Positions 21,790 through 34,390 of a DNA stretch of 64,000 nucleotides are shown in pieces. Source of the DNA: Aplysia californica (taxonomy: Eukaryota > Mollusca > Gastropoda > Aplysiida > Aplysiidae); NCBI RefSeq assembly GCF_000002075.1, contig NW_004797415.1, positions 848,096 through 912,095 of the forward strand, written 5' to 3'. Made by a program: the position numbers and the translations under genes. Every line of letters starts with the position of its first letter. Positions within the stretch are counted from its first letter, which is position 1. The notes beneath the pieces were generated by a model. That model ran no database searches, had not been told where the DNA came from, and worked only from the letters and a program-made list of their open reading frames with translations.

Positions 21790-22110
21790 TCATGACAAAG
21801 TGAAATGAACATTTTTGAAATACTATTCATTCTTATTGTAAATGCTAGTCTTGACCTTCATGACAGTCACAAGGAGGATGAAAAGAAAAGTATCCATGCT
21901 TGTTGTTTATGCATGTTCTCAACTTTCATGACAAAGTCACAAAGGAAATTTAAAAAAAAAGTATTCATGCTTGTTCTAATACATGCCCTTCACCTTCATG
22001 ACAAAAAGAACAAAACATTTAAAAGATAGTTTTCATACTTATGGTAAATGCCTCAACTGCCTGTCCTTGAACTTCAGGACAAAGTCAAGGGAAGTATAGT
22101 ACCTTTTTTT
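21790..22110. repeat. Tandem repeat, about 75-base unit
   Basis: Four to five degenerate units, each with 'cttcatgacaaagtcacaa' followed by an A-rich part and 'gtattcatgcttgtt..taaatgc'. Open frames through it only reflect the repeat. Confidence 0.7.
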
Positions 22111-22885
22111 TGTCCAAGTGGAAATGATTTCTTTTCTGGTAGCCTACCTTAGAGTTAATGCTCTGACCGTTTTACCTCTTTTCTGTCAGTTTCTCCACAG
22201 TCCTTCCACGTCAATTTTAGAGTTTCTCAGTAACACTTTTTTTTTTCATTACTCAATGTGTTACATTGTACTCAAATTTAGCAACTTCTTTTGAAGACGG
22301 TGTTGTGTTTTGTTGTTTCATTTTATTTTGGTGCTCTTGCACCTCTCTCTGTTGGGGGAAATTCTGATTTTCAGTTGTGACAATTTTTTTTTCTTGTCTT
22401 GTATTTCGTTGGTGTTTGTGTATAAACTGACATATTTTGACATTCAAAGTGAACATATTTACCAATGACTAATCCAAGAACCTAATAGGCCTACTATATG
22501 CCATGTTTGGGTAGGCCTATAGTTTTTCCTGTGAGCAAAAGAAAAGGGCTGGAAAAGCTCTTCAGTTTCTTTACCGGTATTTTTCCTTAAACTTAAAGTT
22601 TCCCAGAACAGAATTAAATGGGAAGTAAGATATTTGGCATGAGGCATTTTTATGTTTGCTTATTTAAACATTTTTTTTTACATATATAGATACATGTATA
22701 TATATGAAATGTATCAATAGAGTCTCACATTACAATTTGCTTATAGAGTTCTTACAAAATTTTTACGAAACAAAAGATTGCTAAGATGATAAAAGTGTCT
22801 GTAATTTTAATTATATGATTAATTGCAAATTCTATTGTCATAGCAACAGTTGACAAAGTATATACCCTGTTACTTCATTGACATA

Positions 22886-23673
22886 CAGTCCATGCCGGCT
22901 TTAAGCACGGTCATCGGGAGAAAGCTTAAGGGTGCTTAAAGCCAAAGCGTGCTTAAGTGCGAAGTAGACATAATCCAGAGATTTTCATGTAGAAAATTCC
23001 CCGTGCTATTTCCCTTTGTTTGTAAGTAGGCCTATAGCGGTCCCGCAAAAGTGTGCACTGTTATTTTTACCCGCCATGGTAGTTTTTGTTCGCTTGTTTG
23101 TTTTTGTTTTGTGGTCGAATGGGAAATGAAAACTTAATTTAGACGGCCAGTCACGATACAGCACACTAGGCCTACTGTAACACACTGCCCGTGCATAGCA
23201 CTGCCCGCTGTGCCACTCATACCACCGCCTTCATCCCACCTCGTGCGTGCTACACAATCAGGATTAATGGATAGCGAGGGTCAAAGGAGAAATCGCAGCC
23301 AGCCTCCCTTTCTCGTCTCCCCGACTCTCTTTGTATTTTTTGGGGGTCGTGTGTAGCTTTGCCCTAGGCCTAGGCTAGATCCTATGTCCGCGCGCACGGC
23401 TGTGTGCATCTCTCTGCCTTCCTCTCCGCCCATGTGAGTGTGTGTGTCCATCACTCGCGTTCTTTGTGTTTCTCTTAACATACTCCACTGCTGCGGTGTA
23501 AACTGTGTTCGAACTTCGATGGGTCATCATGAAAATATGTCTAGCGTGCTTGAAGCTGAAGTTACCGTGCTTAAAGGCGTGTAGTTATATAGCAAAAATT
23601 CGGTAAGAGCCGTTTAGCGTGCTTGAGTCCGAAACGTGCTTAAGGCCGGCGTGCTTAAAGCCGGCACGGACTG
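22886..23673. mobile_element. TIR element with TA target site (788 bases)
   Basis: Left CAGTCCATGCCGGCTTTAAG, right (inward) CAGTCCGTGCCGGCTTTAAG; 23 of 24 end bases match. TA flanks both ends. Inner copies of 'cgtgcttaa' repeat near both ends. No transposase frame. Non-autonomous, Tc1/mariner-like. Confidence 0.85.
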
Positions 23674-24404
23674 TACTTTAATTTTCAGCCAGTGTCATGT
23701 TTCTAAAAATACTTTCCTCTTGTCATTTGAACTTTACATGTGTGGCGTTCTTGTAGTGGTACTCAATTTTGAATTCATTATGATCTTAAACATTTTATTT
23801 CTGGAAGAAATATAACTTTGTAGAAATGTTGTTTTTTAAATTTAAGTCTGTGTTGATGTTTATGTTTACGAAGGTCGTGTGATGGGATTCAGACTTTTTG
23901 TTTTCTTATTTTAAAATTTGCTAGTTTATCATATAATATGCTGAGGAAATCGAACAGGACAAAGTGATTGATTATATTTCAACCATTAATTCCTACTCAC
24001 TGTTTCTGTTAAAACAGTTTTACTCTGTTGTGTAATGCAAAAGAGGAGTTGATTGATTTATCCACAAAAGTGATATTAGTACTAGTACTGTTAAGTATCA
24101 TGTACAAAAATTAGATACCATGTTTTTTTTGTGTGTTTACTTTAAATAGCTGCAAAAAACGAGTGCTGAGAAATTCTGGCCCTGAGAATGAGATTTCAAC
24201 GGTGCCTGTAATGGTATAATACTTTGGGGCCCTTTTTTTCTTTTTTATCTGGAGGAATGGAGTATGCCCAAGCCAATAGTTTTTGTTTATCAGTTATCTC
24301 ACATTTTGTTCTTCAATTGACTATTCCATTCTCTTAATCATTTAACATGTGAGTGTTAATTTTGTTTGTTCATTCAAAGACATTCAGATGTCCTGACAAA
24401 AGTA

Positions 24405-25214
24405 CAGTCAAACCTGTGTAAGACGGCCACCCATTGTCAAGGAGAAAAGTGGCCGTATAAGACAGGTGGCCATCTTAGGCAGGACTGATCAAGATGAAAA
24501 AAACAAACCTTTTCCATCTGAGGTCCCAATCGAAAGTAGCCGCATTGTTGTTGTTGGTTTGTATTTTGTTTGTAATTTTTATTTTGTTGCTGATTTTGCA
24601 CAAAGGTGACAATAAAACGAAATGTAGCAGACGAGGAAGACCGAGTGCCATGTTAAAACAAACACATGGGTCGCCACCACTCGGAGAACAAGCGACGCTT
24701 CTATCACAAGTTCATGTTGACGTCCATTGTTACTTTATTATTGACTGGGTAAACAGTGACTACTCATCTCACTTACAATTTGTGTATGAGTTCTGGGCGG
24801 GGCTTATGGGTTATGAGGGATCACACGCTTACCTCACCAGCAGCTGAAAATTTGTGTTACCTATTGGTCAACAGTGGGAAGGGCCTACGCAACATGATCG
24901 GTTGGAGGGACTACCTAACATTACTAACAACAACGACAGGTGATTGAATTAAGACGGCTCGCTCACAACGCCAGGGGCCAATGCACAATTTATGACAAAA
25001 CGTAGAGGAGTCACTAAGGTGGCCATCTAAGACAGGTGTTATTGCTTAGTGTGATAGGGGTTGTGAGTTAAATTATGGTGGCCGCGGCCGCGTTACACAG
25101 GTGCCCGTTTTACACAGTTAAATTATATAGAAAAAACGCAAGGGGGGAAATGGAAAGTGGCCGTTTGTACAGGTGGCCGTCTTATAGAGGTGGCCGTCAG
25201 GGCAGGTTTGACTG
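24405..25214. mobile_element. TIR element with TA target site (810 bases)
   Basis: Left CAGTCAAACCTGTGTAAGAC, right (inward) CAGTCAAACCTGCCCTGACG; TA on both sides. Several inner copies of 'agacaggtggcc' face the ends. The central part ('gtcgccaccactcgga', 'cgacgcttctatcacaag') recurs in the composite at 58087-62285. No transposase. Open frames over the left half do not look coding. Confidence 0.8.
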
Positions 25215-25619
25215 TATTAAAATAGTTTATTTATTTATTTGTTGTGCCTTTTTTTTCTTTGGACATTGAGTTTTAAGTGTATAGGACAAGTTTATTAATT
25301 TCTTAGTTTTTCCCAAATAACTCTTGTTTTTCGGGTGAGCAAATCATGTGACATTTGCTCTCAGCACCCTGTTCTTGCATCAGGCTGTTGTTTTGTTTCT
25401 TAAATATCATCTCGAACTCAGTTTCTACAATTTTTTTTCAGCGCAAGCTTCTACTAGTTCTAGTTTCTCTCTGTATTGCAGAAAACCAGGAGCCGAATGA
25501 AAAAGATTAAAAAATTATTGCTGTTGGGGATGCATTTTGTTTTATTTTGAGTCAGGGATGAACATAATTGTTTTTCTTTTGAAAATCTTATCTTGTGTCA
25601 TATTTCTCCAGCCAGCTGA

Positions 25620-25785
25620 GCAGATGTACCAAAGTTCAGAATTAAAAATTTTTTTTTGTTATTGCAGTTTCTTAATTAATCTGTGGTATAGGTTGCATGT
25701 GCTTGAGAAATATTTTGTCAAAATTCAAATGCTAAAATTTGAAAAAAGCAAGAAGAGATATATGATCATAATATTGGTATAATTT
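25620..25785 (+). repeat. Repeat family A, + copy
   Basis: Shares 'cagatgtac..', 'ctgtggtataggttgcatgt', 'gcttgagaaatattttgtc', 'aaattcaaatg' with 32066-32195 (+) and, inverted, with 37180-37350. Unknown class. Confidence 0.6.
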
Positions 25786-25941
25786 TTAGTAAAATGTTAG
25801 TTTTTTTGTCTTTCCTGAAAAATTTCGCTTTCTTGACTTAGAGCAATTGAACAGCTTACTGATGATTTGGGTTTTTAAAATTATTTTGCCTGTGGTGTTA
25901 ACTGAGTAGATGTGATGATAAGATAAAATGTGTTTTGGAAT

Positions 25942-26320
25942 CAGGCGCTCATCAATTTTTAGGCATATGGGGTTATTGGTATCACCTTAAAGCTTGTTTA
26001 TTTGTCTTCCTTTTGGTGAAAAAAAATCCATCTATGTTGAAAAGTAATTGAAATATTTGCGATTGAAGATGAGGATCACCTGGTTTCAAAGGTAAAATTA
26101 TCGAGAAAATGGCCGCCAAAGTTTAGTAACTTCCATAGCCTGAGAGTCCTTGGAAACTGAAGAATTACATTTTTTGTGCCTTTAATCAGTTTTTCAGTAA
26201 AATCCACACAAAAATGTGGTTTATAAAGGTGTTGAGCCAAAAAAAGAAAATAAGAAAAAAATTGCCCATCGGCCCCCAAAAATTCTGATTTCTTTTATTT
26301 CCTTATTGGATGAGCGCCTG
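25942..26320. mobile_element. TIR element (MITE) B, intact ends
   Basis: CAGGCGCTCATC at 25942 and its complement GATGAGCGCCTG ending 26320 form perfect 12-base inverted repeats. The inside ('atatttgcgattgaagatga', 'atggccgcc', 'attgcccatcggcccccaaa') matches 34062-34390 in inverted orientation. No reading frame of note. Confidence 0.7.
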
Positions 26321-26921
26321 AATTCACCACGATACCTCACATGTGATTTTGTACTATACGACTTCTTTTTTACATGTTCTTTCACCTGTATTGTTTTTAA
26401 AAACTCAGACTTACCTATTGTTTGTGATCATTTTTCTAAATGTTGTATGAGCATTTTTAGTGGACTTGGTATTCTGTGGTAACATTATGCTGTGTGTTCA
26501 GTGCTGTGTTTGTTCAACTTTTAAAGTACAGGTTACTTTTCATTTGGTAGTCTTGCTCGGAAATCTCTTTTTAGTTGATCGTCACTGTGTTGTGCCATTT
26601 GGACAATTATAGCCACACATCTAAGCCATACCACATGTTGACAATGTTCTAAATTACAGGTGGTAATTGGGGGGGGGGGGGTGTCTTCATGCACCATTTC
26701 CTGTCCTGTGTTTTATCAAATATTTTTTTTAGCAGTATGGATGGACAGCGGAACGAAACTTTGTGAGGGGATAAGGGATGGCCTCATGATGATTCTTGTT
26801 TAAAAAGAAAAAGGTGGGATTTAAGCCTTCTTCGTCTTATGAGTGTCCCTTTGTAACTATCCTTTTTATGTGGCATTCCATGGCTATGAATGTTTACCTG
26901 TGGTGAGAGGGGGAAGATGGA

Positions 26922-27035
26922 GGGTGTTGTAACTGGTAGGTCCTGCTTCCTTCCTTGCTCTCTGATATTTCTGTTTGTGTGTCTATCTTTTCCCTGCAGT
27001 AAATGGATGTTATTGTGTGTGGATGTGCCTTTCTT
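26922..27035 (-). repeat. Family C dispersed repeat
   Basis: Reverse complement: 'ggcacatccacacacaataa', 'catccatttactgcag', 'agacacacaaacagaaatat' and 'caggacctaccagttacaac', a good match to the + copies at 33386 and 35848. Confidence 0.7.
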
Positions 27036-27674
27036 AACTCCTACTGTTTTCCTGTGATTGCACAGTGCCAATTCAAGGGCCTCCTATGAACTTCCCTTCT
27101 CTGTCATTCCTTCCATGTTACATTCCAGTGTTTAGGAGCTGTAGGTCACCATTGAACAGAAGCCATTGATTTTCTTATCTTGTTAGCCTTAGTTATCAAA
27201 CAGAACCTTAACTCGCAATGTTGCTCCAGGGCGGTGTGTGTTCCACGTTCACTTTTTGAGTCTCCCAATATCATACATGTTTGGCCTTTGATTTCCAATG
27301 CAGTAGTTCCCCTTTTTTGTAAACATTTTGCAAACTGAATTAAGGGATTTCCTTATAAATCACGGAAATCAGAAATTCAAGTAGCGTACTAAATTAATGA
27401 GGTATACAGTAAATGTCACATGACTGGGGAAATTGGAGAGGCTGGGCTGATTGTTTTATGTTATTTCAGCCTTTACCTTGTGGCCACTATTTCTTTTAGA
27501 ATAGTTTTACTCTTTTTGGGTAAAGCATAAGATAAATTGAGTGGAATAGGTTTTTTTTGGTTGTTTTTTTAAAAGTGAGAGCGTCAGGTTCTGACGACTA
27601 TTTCTTTTAGAATAGCTATAGTTTGGTAGTTGAAGGCATGAGAGGAGGTGATTGAGATGATGTATTCAATACTA

Positions 27675-28479
27675 CAGTGGAATCCTGTTATAACGAGAGG
27701 GAGGGGACTGGTACGAGATGTCCGTTATAGCAGGATTTTCGTTATAAGGGATCCAGTAATAAATTCAAAGGAAATAGTGAAGTAGGCCTAATCTGTGAGT
27801 TTGTTGTCTGTTTATTAATTTTTCGTTATCGTCCCCGATGATGGTTTTCCCCAACATGACCTCTTGGTCTTATTTGATTAAAAATCGAATCAGGTTTCTT
27901 TCTCTAGCGTTAGCAATGTTGACAGTTCGGCGTTGGCAATCAGAAGGAAAGTTTTCTAGGCTAACTCGCCCTCTGTGTTGTCCCCCACCCCACCACACCC
28001 TGTGGTGTGTTCCATCTGCTTGCGCACGTCACACATTCGCTCCTTCCATCACAGAACTGTGACCTCTCTATCCCCGCATGGGAGAAGTGAGAGGCATGGT
28101 AGGCCAAGATAATCTAGACTTGGCTGACCTATCATGCGATGTGTTCTGCTTCACAACAGCTTGTCTGCGCATGCCACACCCTGCCCACTCATTCACTCCG
28201 GCCTTCATTGTTGGCACACGCGGGCTCTCCCATTCTTTGTTTCGCTTGATCATTAACAAGTTTCTCAACTGGCGAGGTGTCACATCATTTATAAACGGCC
28301 TATGCCCTGTTCACAGCAGCAGCAGTATTCCGCTATAACAGACTCGCACGTTTATCTGATTGCGATATAGCAGTATTTTATTTACAAAAATAAAGAAGGG
28401 AAAAAAACGGGTATTTAGAACAATGTCTTTATAACAGACTTCTTGTTATTTCAGGACTCGTTATAAGTGGACTCCACTG
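27675..28479. mobile_element. TIR element with TA target site (805 bases)
   Basis: Left CAGTGGAATCCTGTTATAAC, right (inward) CAGTGGAGTCCACTTATAAC; TA on both sides. 'cgttataa' motifs repeat at both ends. It shares its end type with the short element at 53946-54130. No transposase frame. Confidence 0.8.
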
Positions 28480-28481
28480 TA

Positions 28482-29450
28482 TTAGTTTGAGAGGGTCATT
28501 GTGGAACTCTTAAATGTTTGAAATTCTTGTATGAGGAAACCTTTTGAATTAGTGCCTCTGTCATTTCCTGACTTTGATCACAACTATGAACTGGGTAACA
28601 GTACATGTGAGTTTGGTCAGTGTGAAATGTTTTGCAGTGCTGGAAAGTTGGAAGTTTGAATCTGTGCAGGGTCTGAATTGATCTCCTTCTTTGTAGGATG
28701 TTTTTTTCTGTCTGGTGTTGTGTTTTCGACTGTTTGTTTGCAGGGTCATGCCTCTTGCATTGTATTGTACATAATATATAGTAATTCTTAGTCTAGGTAA
28801 GTGTTTGTGAGTGTTGTTTGAGTTTGAGTAAGTTTTGAGTGTCGAATGAGCTGTTAAAGAAATCAGACTATGATGTGTAGCTAAAGTTGATTGAAATGTA
28901 CTTGTAGATTTTATTAACTTTTTAAAATTACTTTTCATGATTCCCCGTGCCCCCATGTTCACATGCCTTGGCTTACTTTGTACTTGTTGTACACCAAAAC
29001 AATAAAAAGTTTACAAAAAGAATGAAAGGTGCCTCAGAATGTGTATGATGAAACATTTTCCGATTCTCCACTATAGGGGTAAACAGATTTGTGGGGGCCT
29101 TATCATTAAATTGATTCACAAGCTGTTTTCAAAAGAAGTTATGAAGAACAGGCATTTAAGAATGACTTTCTGAAACTTCACAAGACATGGGGCCATTTCT
29201 CTTGAGTGTTTCCTTTTTGTGCATTCCTAATCGCATCTGTTATTGACCATGGCAGTGTGCGTTCACTTGTTTCTCTCTGTATGTAGTTCTTGTATTTCTG
29301 ATCCTCCTTTGTCAACACGGTCATATCATCTCCATCATGTTGTGTAGATTTGATTACAATATTACGAGTAATAAATGTCAATTTGTGCTAAATCGTTAAA
29401 TTTTGTTTGCTCAAGTAGTTATATAGTATAATGTTTGCATGTGGCTTTTG
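28482..29450. other. Intergenic stretch without recognised features
   Basis: AT-rich, no coding exon or named repeat seen. It includes an AATAAA near 29001. Confidence 0.4.
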
Positions 29451-29452
29451 CA

Positions 29453-29725
29453 GCTGAGAGGTATGGCTGTTGGAACTGTAATCAACTGCTTGTGAGTTTT
29501 AATCCAGGCTCTCAGGTGTTCGAAGGAGACAGTGATGAAGTCAGATTTAACGCAGCCTTCTCCCAAAATGATCTGAATTGTGTTGATGGTTCAACATGAA
29601 CAGTACCAGGTCCATTATTCCATTTATCTTGATTGGCCCTGACAATCAGGATTATAGCAACCCACGTCCTTAATGATCTAACTAAGTTGATGCAGGCGCA
29701 AAACATTTACAATCACAGCCCCATC
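29453..29725 (+). repeat. SINE (type 2), degenerate
   Basis: Contains 'gagttttaatccaggctctc' (B-box-like), then 'tcttgattggccctgacaat', 'cagga', 'aatgatct' and an end in 'aaaacatttacaatc', as in the other type 2 copies. Confidence 0.55.
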
Positions 29726-29903
29726 TTGTCCAGCAAAGCCATACTGAACTGCATTCTTGGTCTCTTATCTAAACAAAAGAAATTATCTTTCAAACACAAA
29801 TACTTTTAAATCGTTAATAAGTTGGAAAATTTATTTTTGTGTACTCTACGGACAGTTTTCTATAAATGTCTGTCATTTAAATTGAAATTAGCAAAGGCCA
29901 ATG

Positions 29904-30420
29904 GGGGGGGCTCTCGTGGCCTAGAGGTTAAGGTGTTGGCCTCTCATTCAAAGGTCCCGGGTTCGAATCCGGGTAGCGACCGAAAAATTTTCTTCTCATA
30001 AAATTGTCTCCTTTCACCTCCTTTCTTAGCAATGTTCTGTTGTCTGCTTTCAATTCCACTTTCTGCCCCCACCCCATCACCTCCTTTGCCCCCTCCTCTG
30101 GGCTCCTGACTCTTTATGCAGCCTTTCTACTGCTACTCCTTGGCTCCTCCTTACTGCTGTCTTTCTGCCACACCCCTGATCTTCTGGTAGGAAAGATCTA
30201 CACCTAGCCTTCTCGGACAAGGGCGAAAAATCTCGGAGGGCCCGTGTGCAAGTTGTGCACATTAAAGATCCCTTGGTGGTCTAAAATCGATAAGAGTAGG
30301 CTTCGGCCGCCACCCAGGCAAAATTCAAAATTTCCTACCAACTGAAAATATTAGGTGTGTCCCGCGCGCTCATATGACCTATGCAGTTGCGAGCGCCGTA
30401 AAACACTTTACAAAAACAAG
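29904..30420 (+). mobile_element. tRNA-derived SINE with perfect target duplication
   Basis: Flanked by the exact 10-base duplication AAGGCCAATG (29894-29903 and 30421-30430). Head with A box TGGCCTAGAGG and B box GGTTCGAATCC, about 450-base body and tail, 'gcgccgtaaaacactttac' near the end. It is close in sequence to the 841-1389 copy. The perfect duplication suggests this is a younger insertion. Confidence 0.93.
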
Positions 30421-30430
30421 AAGGCCAATG

Positions 30431-31727
30431 ATAAGAAACAATATATATGTATGTGGTGCATAATTTCAAAATTGTGTTGATAGCATCATAAAACACCCTC
30501 AAACTAAGATGACAAGATCAGAAGTTAACAAAACTCTTTTCACATGCATTTTATTCACAATAAAACAACAATCTCACAACATGTCAGCAAAGCTGTGGCA
30601 TATATATCTTGATAAAACTCGTATAAAGTAAGATAATAAAGACTCAAATCACATACCCGCTCAGCACTTAACTTTATTTTGTGTCGGCTCAACTCTGATT
30701 TGAAGTTCATCTAAAAATACAGATTCAATCTACCTTTACTGGACTTTTTGATTAAAAATTATTTTATCTTAAAAAAAAAAAATCCAACAAAACCAAAGAA
30801 GCAATTAAACAAAATTAAATTCAGGTAAGCAAAGAATAAGAAAAAAAATTTATATAAGACAAGTTTTAATGAAATTTTTTTTTCTCTACGTCACTAGACT
30901 ATCATTTTTTTTCCTTTTGAAGTGACAATTTAAAAAAATTTATTAAGGAAAAGTTTTAGAAAACTAGCCATCGATTTTACAAAAATGATAAATTATAACC
31001 ACTCCCTAAAGCTCTTCAGCACAAATATTATTACTGAAAATAGCACAGGCACTATTATGCAATACAAAAAGGTGTAATATATTTACCAAACACACAAATA
31101 TAGCTCTAGAAATACGTGTAAACGTAGAATGGGGCACACCATGCACAATTATATTCATCAATTTAAGGCAACTCGCAATTCCAAAAACATTTTTTTAATG
31201 CAATACATATCAACTACACAGCTCAATAAAAAAATTAATAGACATAATTATTACTTGTTTGCTGATAGAATCAGAAGACTGAAGAGAAGTTCCAAAGGGT
31301 GACAGACACAATGTATTTTGTATAATGCTATATTTGAGCTTCAACTAACAAAGGCACTGTTGACACCCCATAGCCTTGCATGAGTCAGGAAAAGGATTAC
31401 GAGAACTTCCACCTCCCACGCCTCTTGCTTATACTTATAAAAAACTTTAAGTATAAAAAAGGAAAAGTTCGATAAGAATTCATATCTGATCAGCTTCATT
31501 ACATTTTAGTTAGAACGTGATATTTTTGTAACAATTTTCAGATGAACAAGTAGATTAAATCTATATAAAGTAAGATATGCATTCAATAAGTATTCAAATA
31601 TATTCAATATTCTGTATAATGCCAAATTTGAGCTCCAACAACTTTTATTAAAGGCACAATTGATGACCCTTTGGGCCGGAAAGAAGATCAGAAGTTTAAA
31701 GACTTAATGCAGAAATAGACCAAATTG
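30431..31727. other. AT-rich intergenic stretch at the centre of the inverted pair
   Basis: Low-complexity A/T-rich DNA with no recognised gene or repeat. The midpoint between the two stop codons of genes A and B falls here (about 31.4 kb). Confidence 0.4.
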
Positions 31728-31865
31728 TTCTGGTAAAGAGAGGCACATCGACACAAAGGTCACATGTGCTAGGAAAAAAACAAGACTGATAGACACAACA
31801 ATAGACAGAGAGTAAAGAAATAAAACCGACCCGGGCCACCCTCCAACCACCCACTAAATACGAGA
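31728..31865 (+). repeat. Family C dispersed repeat
   Basis: 'ggtaaagagaggcacatcga', 'aaaaacaagactgatagaca' and 'ccgggccaccctccaaccac' in family order. Confidence 0.65.
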
Positions 31866-32065
31866 CCACGTCACCACAACAGTTGAGGGTAAGGGGTAAA
31901 GTTAGTTGAGTAGTTTCTGATGAATAAATGCAATACTGGCCAAAATTATCCAAGTGCTGTGGCATGGAATCAAAGCCCCTGTAAACACTGAACGTTGTGC
32001 AAGGGCATATAGTCAGCCAGCTGCTCACAAGTACTAAGCCCAGTGTTTAATTTTTTCCTTATTTT

Positions 32066-32195
32066 TTAGTTTCTTAAGCTGTGGTATCATTCGCTTTTTC
32101 TTTAAAAATATTTTGTCGAAATTCAAGTATTAGATGATAAAAGCAAGAAAAGACACATAAAGTATATGTACAATTTTCAGAAGAATGTGACTTTT
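32066..32195 (+). repeat. Repeat family A, second + copy
   Basis: 'agtttcttaagctgtggtat', 'aaatattttgtcgaaattca', 'aaaagcaagaaaagaca' match 25660-25770. Confidence 0.55.
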
Positions 32196-33385
32196 CTCTC
32201 TCGCTCCTGAAAAGACCAGGATACTCATTAAAATTCTCCCCTCTTGGAAATCGCATTCAAATCTCCTGCATGTGATGGCAAAGAAGCGCCTAACCGGTAG
32301 CTCTACACCCTAGACTACGGTAAACTAACTTCTTTCACGTGCAAGGTGAAGACCTCACTACCGCACCAGTTGAAAGCAAACCAACCTCAGAAAAAAAACG
32401 TAAAAACAGCTGGAGATACCACCAACGATGTTAAAACTACGGGGCCTGGAGTGGACAAAATGACCACTGGCCAGTCAATCAAGTGGAAGACAAGAAAAGT
32501 AAAATGTTTTCACAGAGAGGGGGGATAAACTCTTAACCAACACACATATAAGGCGCATAAGAGCACAAATACATTCTTAAAAAATTTTTGTACATGCATT
32601 CGTAGTTAAAATTTCATTCTTTATGGATTTCTGTCTTCTTTCTGTATATATTGTACATGGATTATATAATATTCACAAAATGACTTCTCTCCCTCCACAA
32701 AAATGGACGGGTAAAATGGAACATGAATGAGTTCACATTGTAAATGAACATGATTAGCATTTCTCTTAGGGATGTCATCCATACACTTCTATATTTCAGA
32801 AAAGACTGAATTGTAAGAAGACAGAAATCTTACTTGTATTAATCACACATTGGAGCTGAAATGGACCTACATAACAAGTAGTAAATGAAACAAACCATCA
32901 GGAACATTCTCTGAATCCAAAATCCATTACATTTTTGGGAATAGTGACATTCATACGCATGTTGTAAACACTTGTTTCATTTACTACTTGTCATGTAGGT
33001 ATATTTCAGCTCCAATGTGGAATTATTTGGATACTTTGCTTCTGATACAGCTGTCATTTTCATAAACGAGCACCTTTTCTTTTCTCCCTTGCAATGATGT
33101 ATTTCCAGCTATTTCAGTCACGGTGTTACACACAAAAAACCCCACCAAAAACAAACAAGAGCTCACAGCCCCCCCCCCCCCCCCCCCCTCTCTATTAATG
33201 GCTGATGACATTAACTGTGACCATGATGCATATTTCAGAATAAAATACAAGTTGGTCAACACCATTGAACAAAAACTTGGCTATCCGAATTTTGGGGCAG
33301 AGACATAAATATTACAAAGAATCCTTCGTGAAAAAAGTTTGCTCTCTCTAATTTTCTTCAACTCACAATATTTGTTTTGTTTGTA
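32196..33385. other. Intergenic stretch with an inverted pair of short repeats
   Basis: 'acacattggagctgaaat' (near 32846) and its near-complement 'atttcagctccaatgtgg' (near 33003), both next to a 'tacttgt..atgtagg' stretch, form arms about 150 bases apart. It may be a small hairpin element. A C run at 33170-33189 follows. Confidence 0.45.
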
Positions 33386-33530
33386 TTTAAGTAAAGAGAA
33401 GTACATCAACGCAATATCAGTCGTTTAATTTAGTACGAGGAAAGAGTAATAAACAGACACAAACGAGGAAAAAACTAAGAAGTAGGACCTACCAGTGGGG
33501 CACGCCAACTACCTGCATGCACTGTGTCAA
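33386..33530 (+). repeat. Family C dispersed repeat
   Basis: 'aagtaaagagaagtacatca', 'caatatcagtcgttta', 'aagaagtaggacctaccagt', then 'cacgccaactacctgcatgc'. The consensus order is complete. Confidence 0.7.
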
Positions 33531-34061
33531 GTCTATGTATTCGATCCCTTAGCCATGTCTGACATCGCTGTTTGTAGTGCAAACTGGAGCAAAACAAGAT
33601 TCTGAGAAGGCCTACAGTTTTAGTAAACAACGTCAATCAATTCTAGATACGTTTTGAAAGAGACATAAACAAGTCTACAGAAACATTCATAAGATAGATA
33701 ACATGTTACAATATAATACTGATACAAGTAGATCACATCGTTGCTGTGGCAAGAAAAGAAAGCAACTCCCAATTTTTATGATCACCCTGTACAACAGGAT
33801 AAAACAGGGTCACGGTTCTTTCTTGCAACAACAAGAGATGATATTTATCAAACTGCTGCAATACAATGCAGAATTTTGCACATCCATTGTTGTTACAAGC
33901 CATTATAAATTCAAGCTACGGCCAACTGAAATATCTCTTTACGGTACAAGCATGTTGAAACAAGATATGAGATCAACAAAAACGAGTGGCATCTCTATGA
34001 AATCAAGTGCTTATCAAAATAATAAAATAGAAAAAAAAAAAAAAAAAAGACATCTTTCCGC

Positions 34062-34390
34062 AAGTTGGGCAATTTTTATCCTTTTTTGGGGGGACTCAAC
34101 ACCTTTTATGTCCATTAAAATATATACATTTCTGAGAGGATTTTTATTAAAAAGCATTGATCAAAGGCAGAAAAGAATTTTAATTTTCTGTTTCCAAGGA
34201 CACTCAAGCTTTGGAAGTCATCAAATTTTGGTGGCCATTTTCTCACTAATTTTACCTCTGACATCAGGCGATCCCAACCTTCTTCAATCGCAAATAACTT
34301 GATTTCTATTCAAGATACACGGGTATTTTTAGCTAAAAAATAAGACAAAGGAATAAGCTTTGAGGCAGCTTAAAAACTGACAAGCACCTG
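34062..34390 (-). mobile_element. TIR element B, inverted and truncated copy
   Basis: Matches the 25942-26320 element on the opposite strand: 'gggcaatttttatccttttt', 'ggtggccattttctc', 'cttcaatcgcaaata', ending 'aagcacctg'. The end lying at low coordinates is missing. Its other end is included in the 476-base tandem array. Confidence 0.65.

Noticed and set aside
33703-34302. Open frame of 199 codons on the + strand
   Set aside because: It is the longest gap-free frame outside the transporters, but it runs through a poly-A run and through TIR element B, has AT-driven composition, and shows no motif or splice support.
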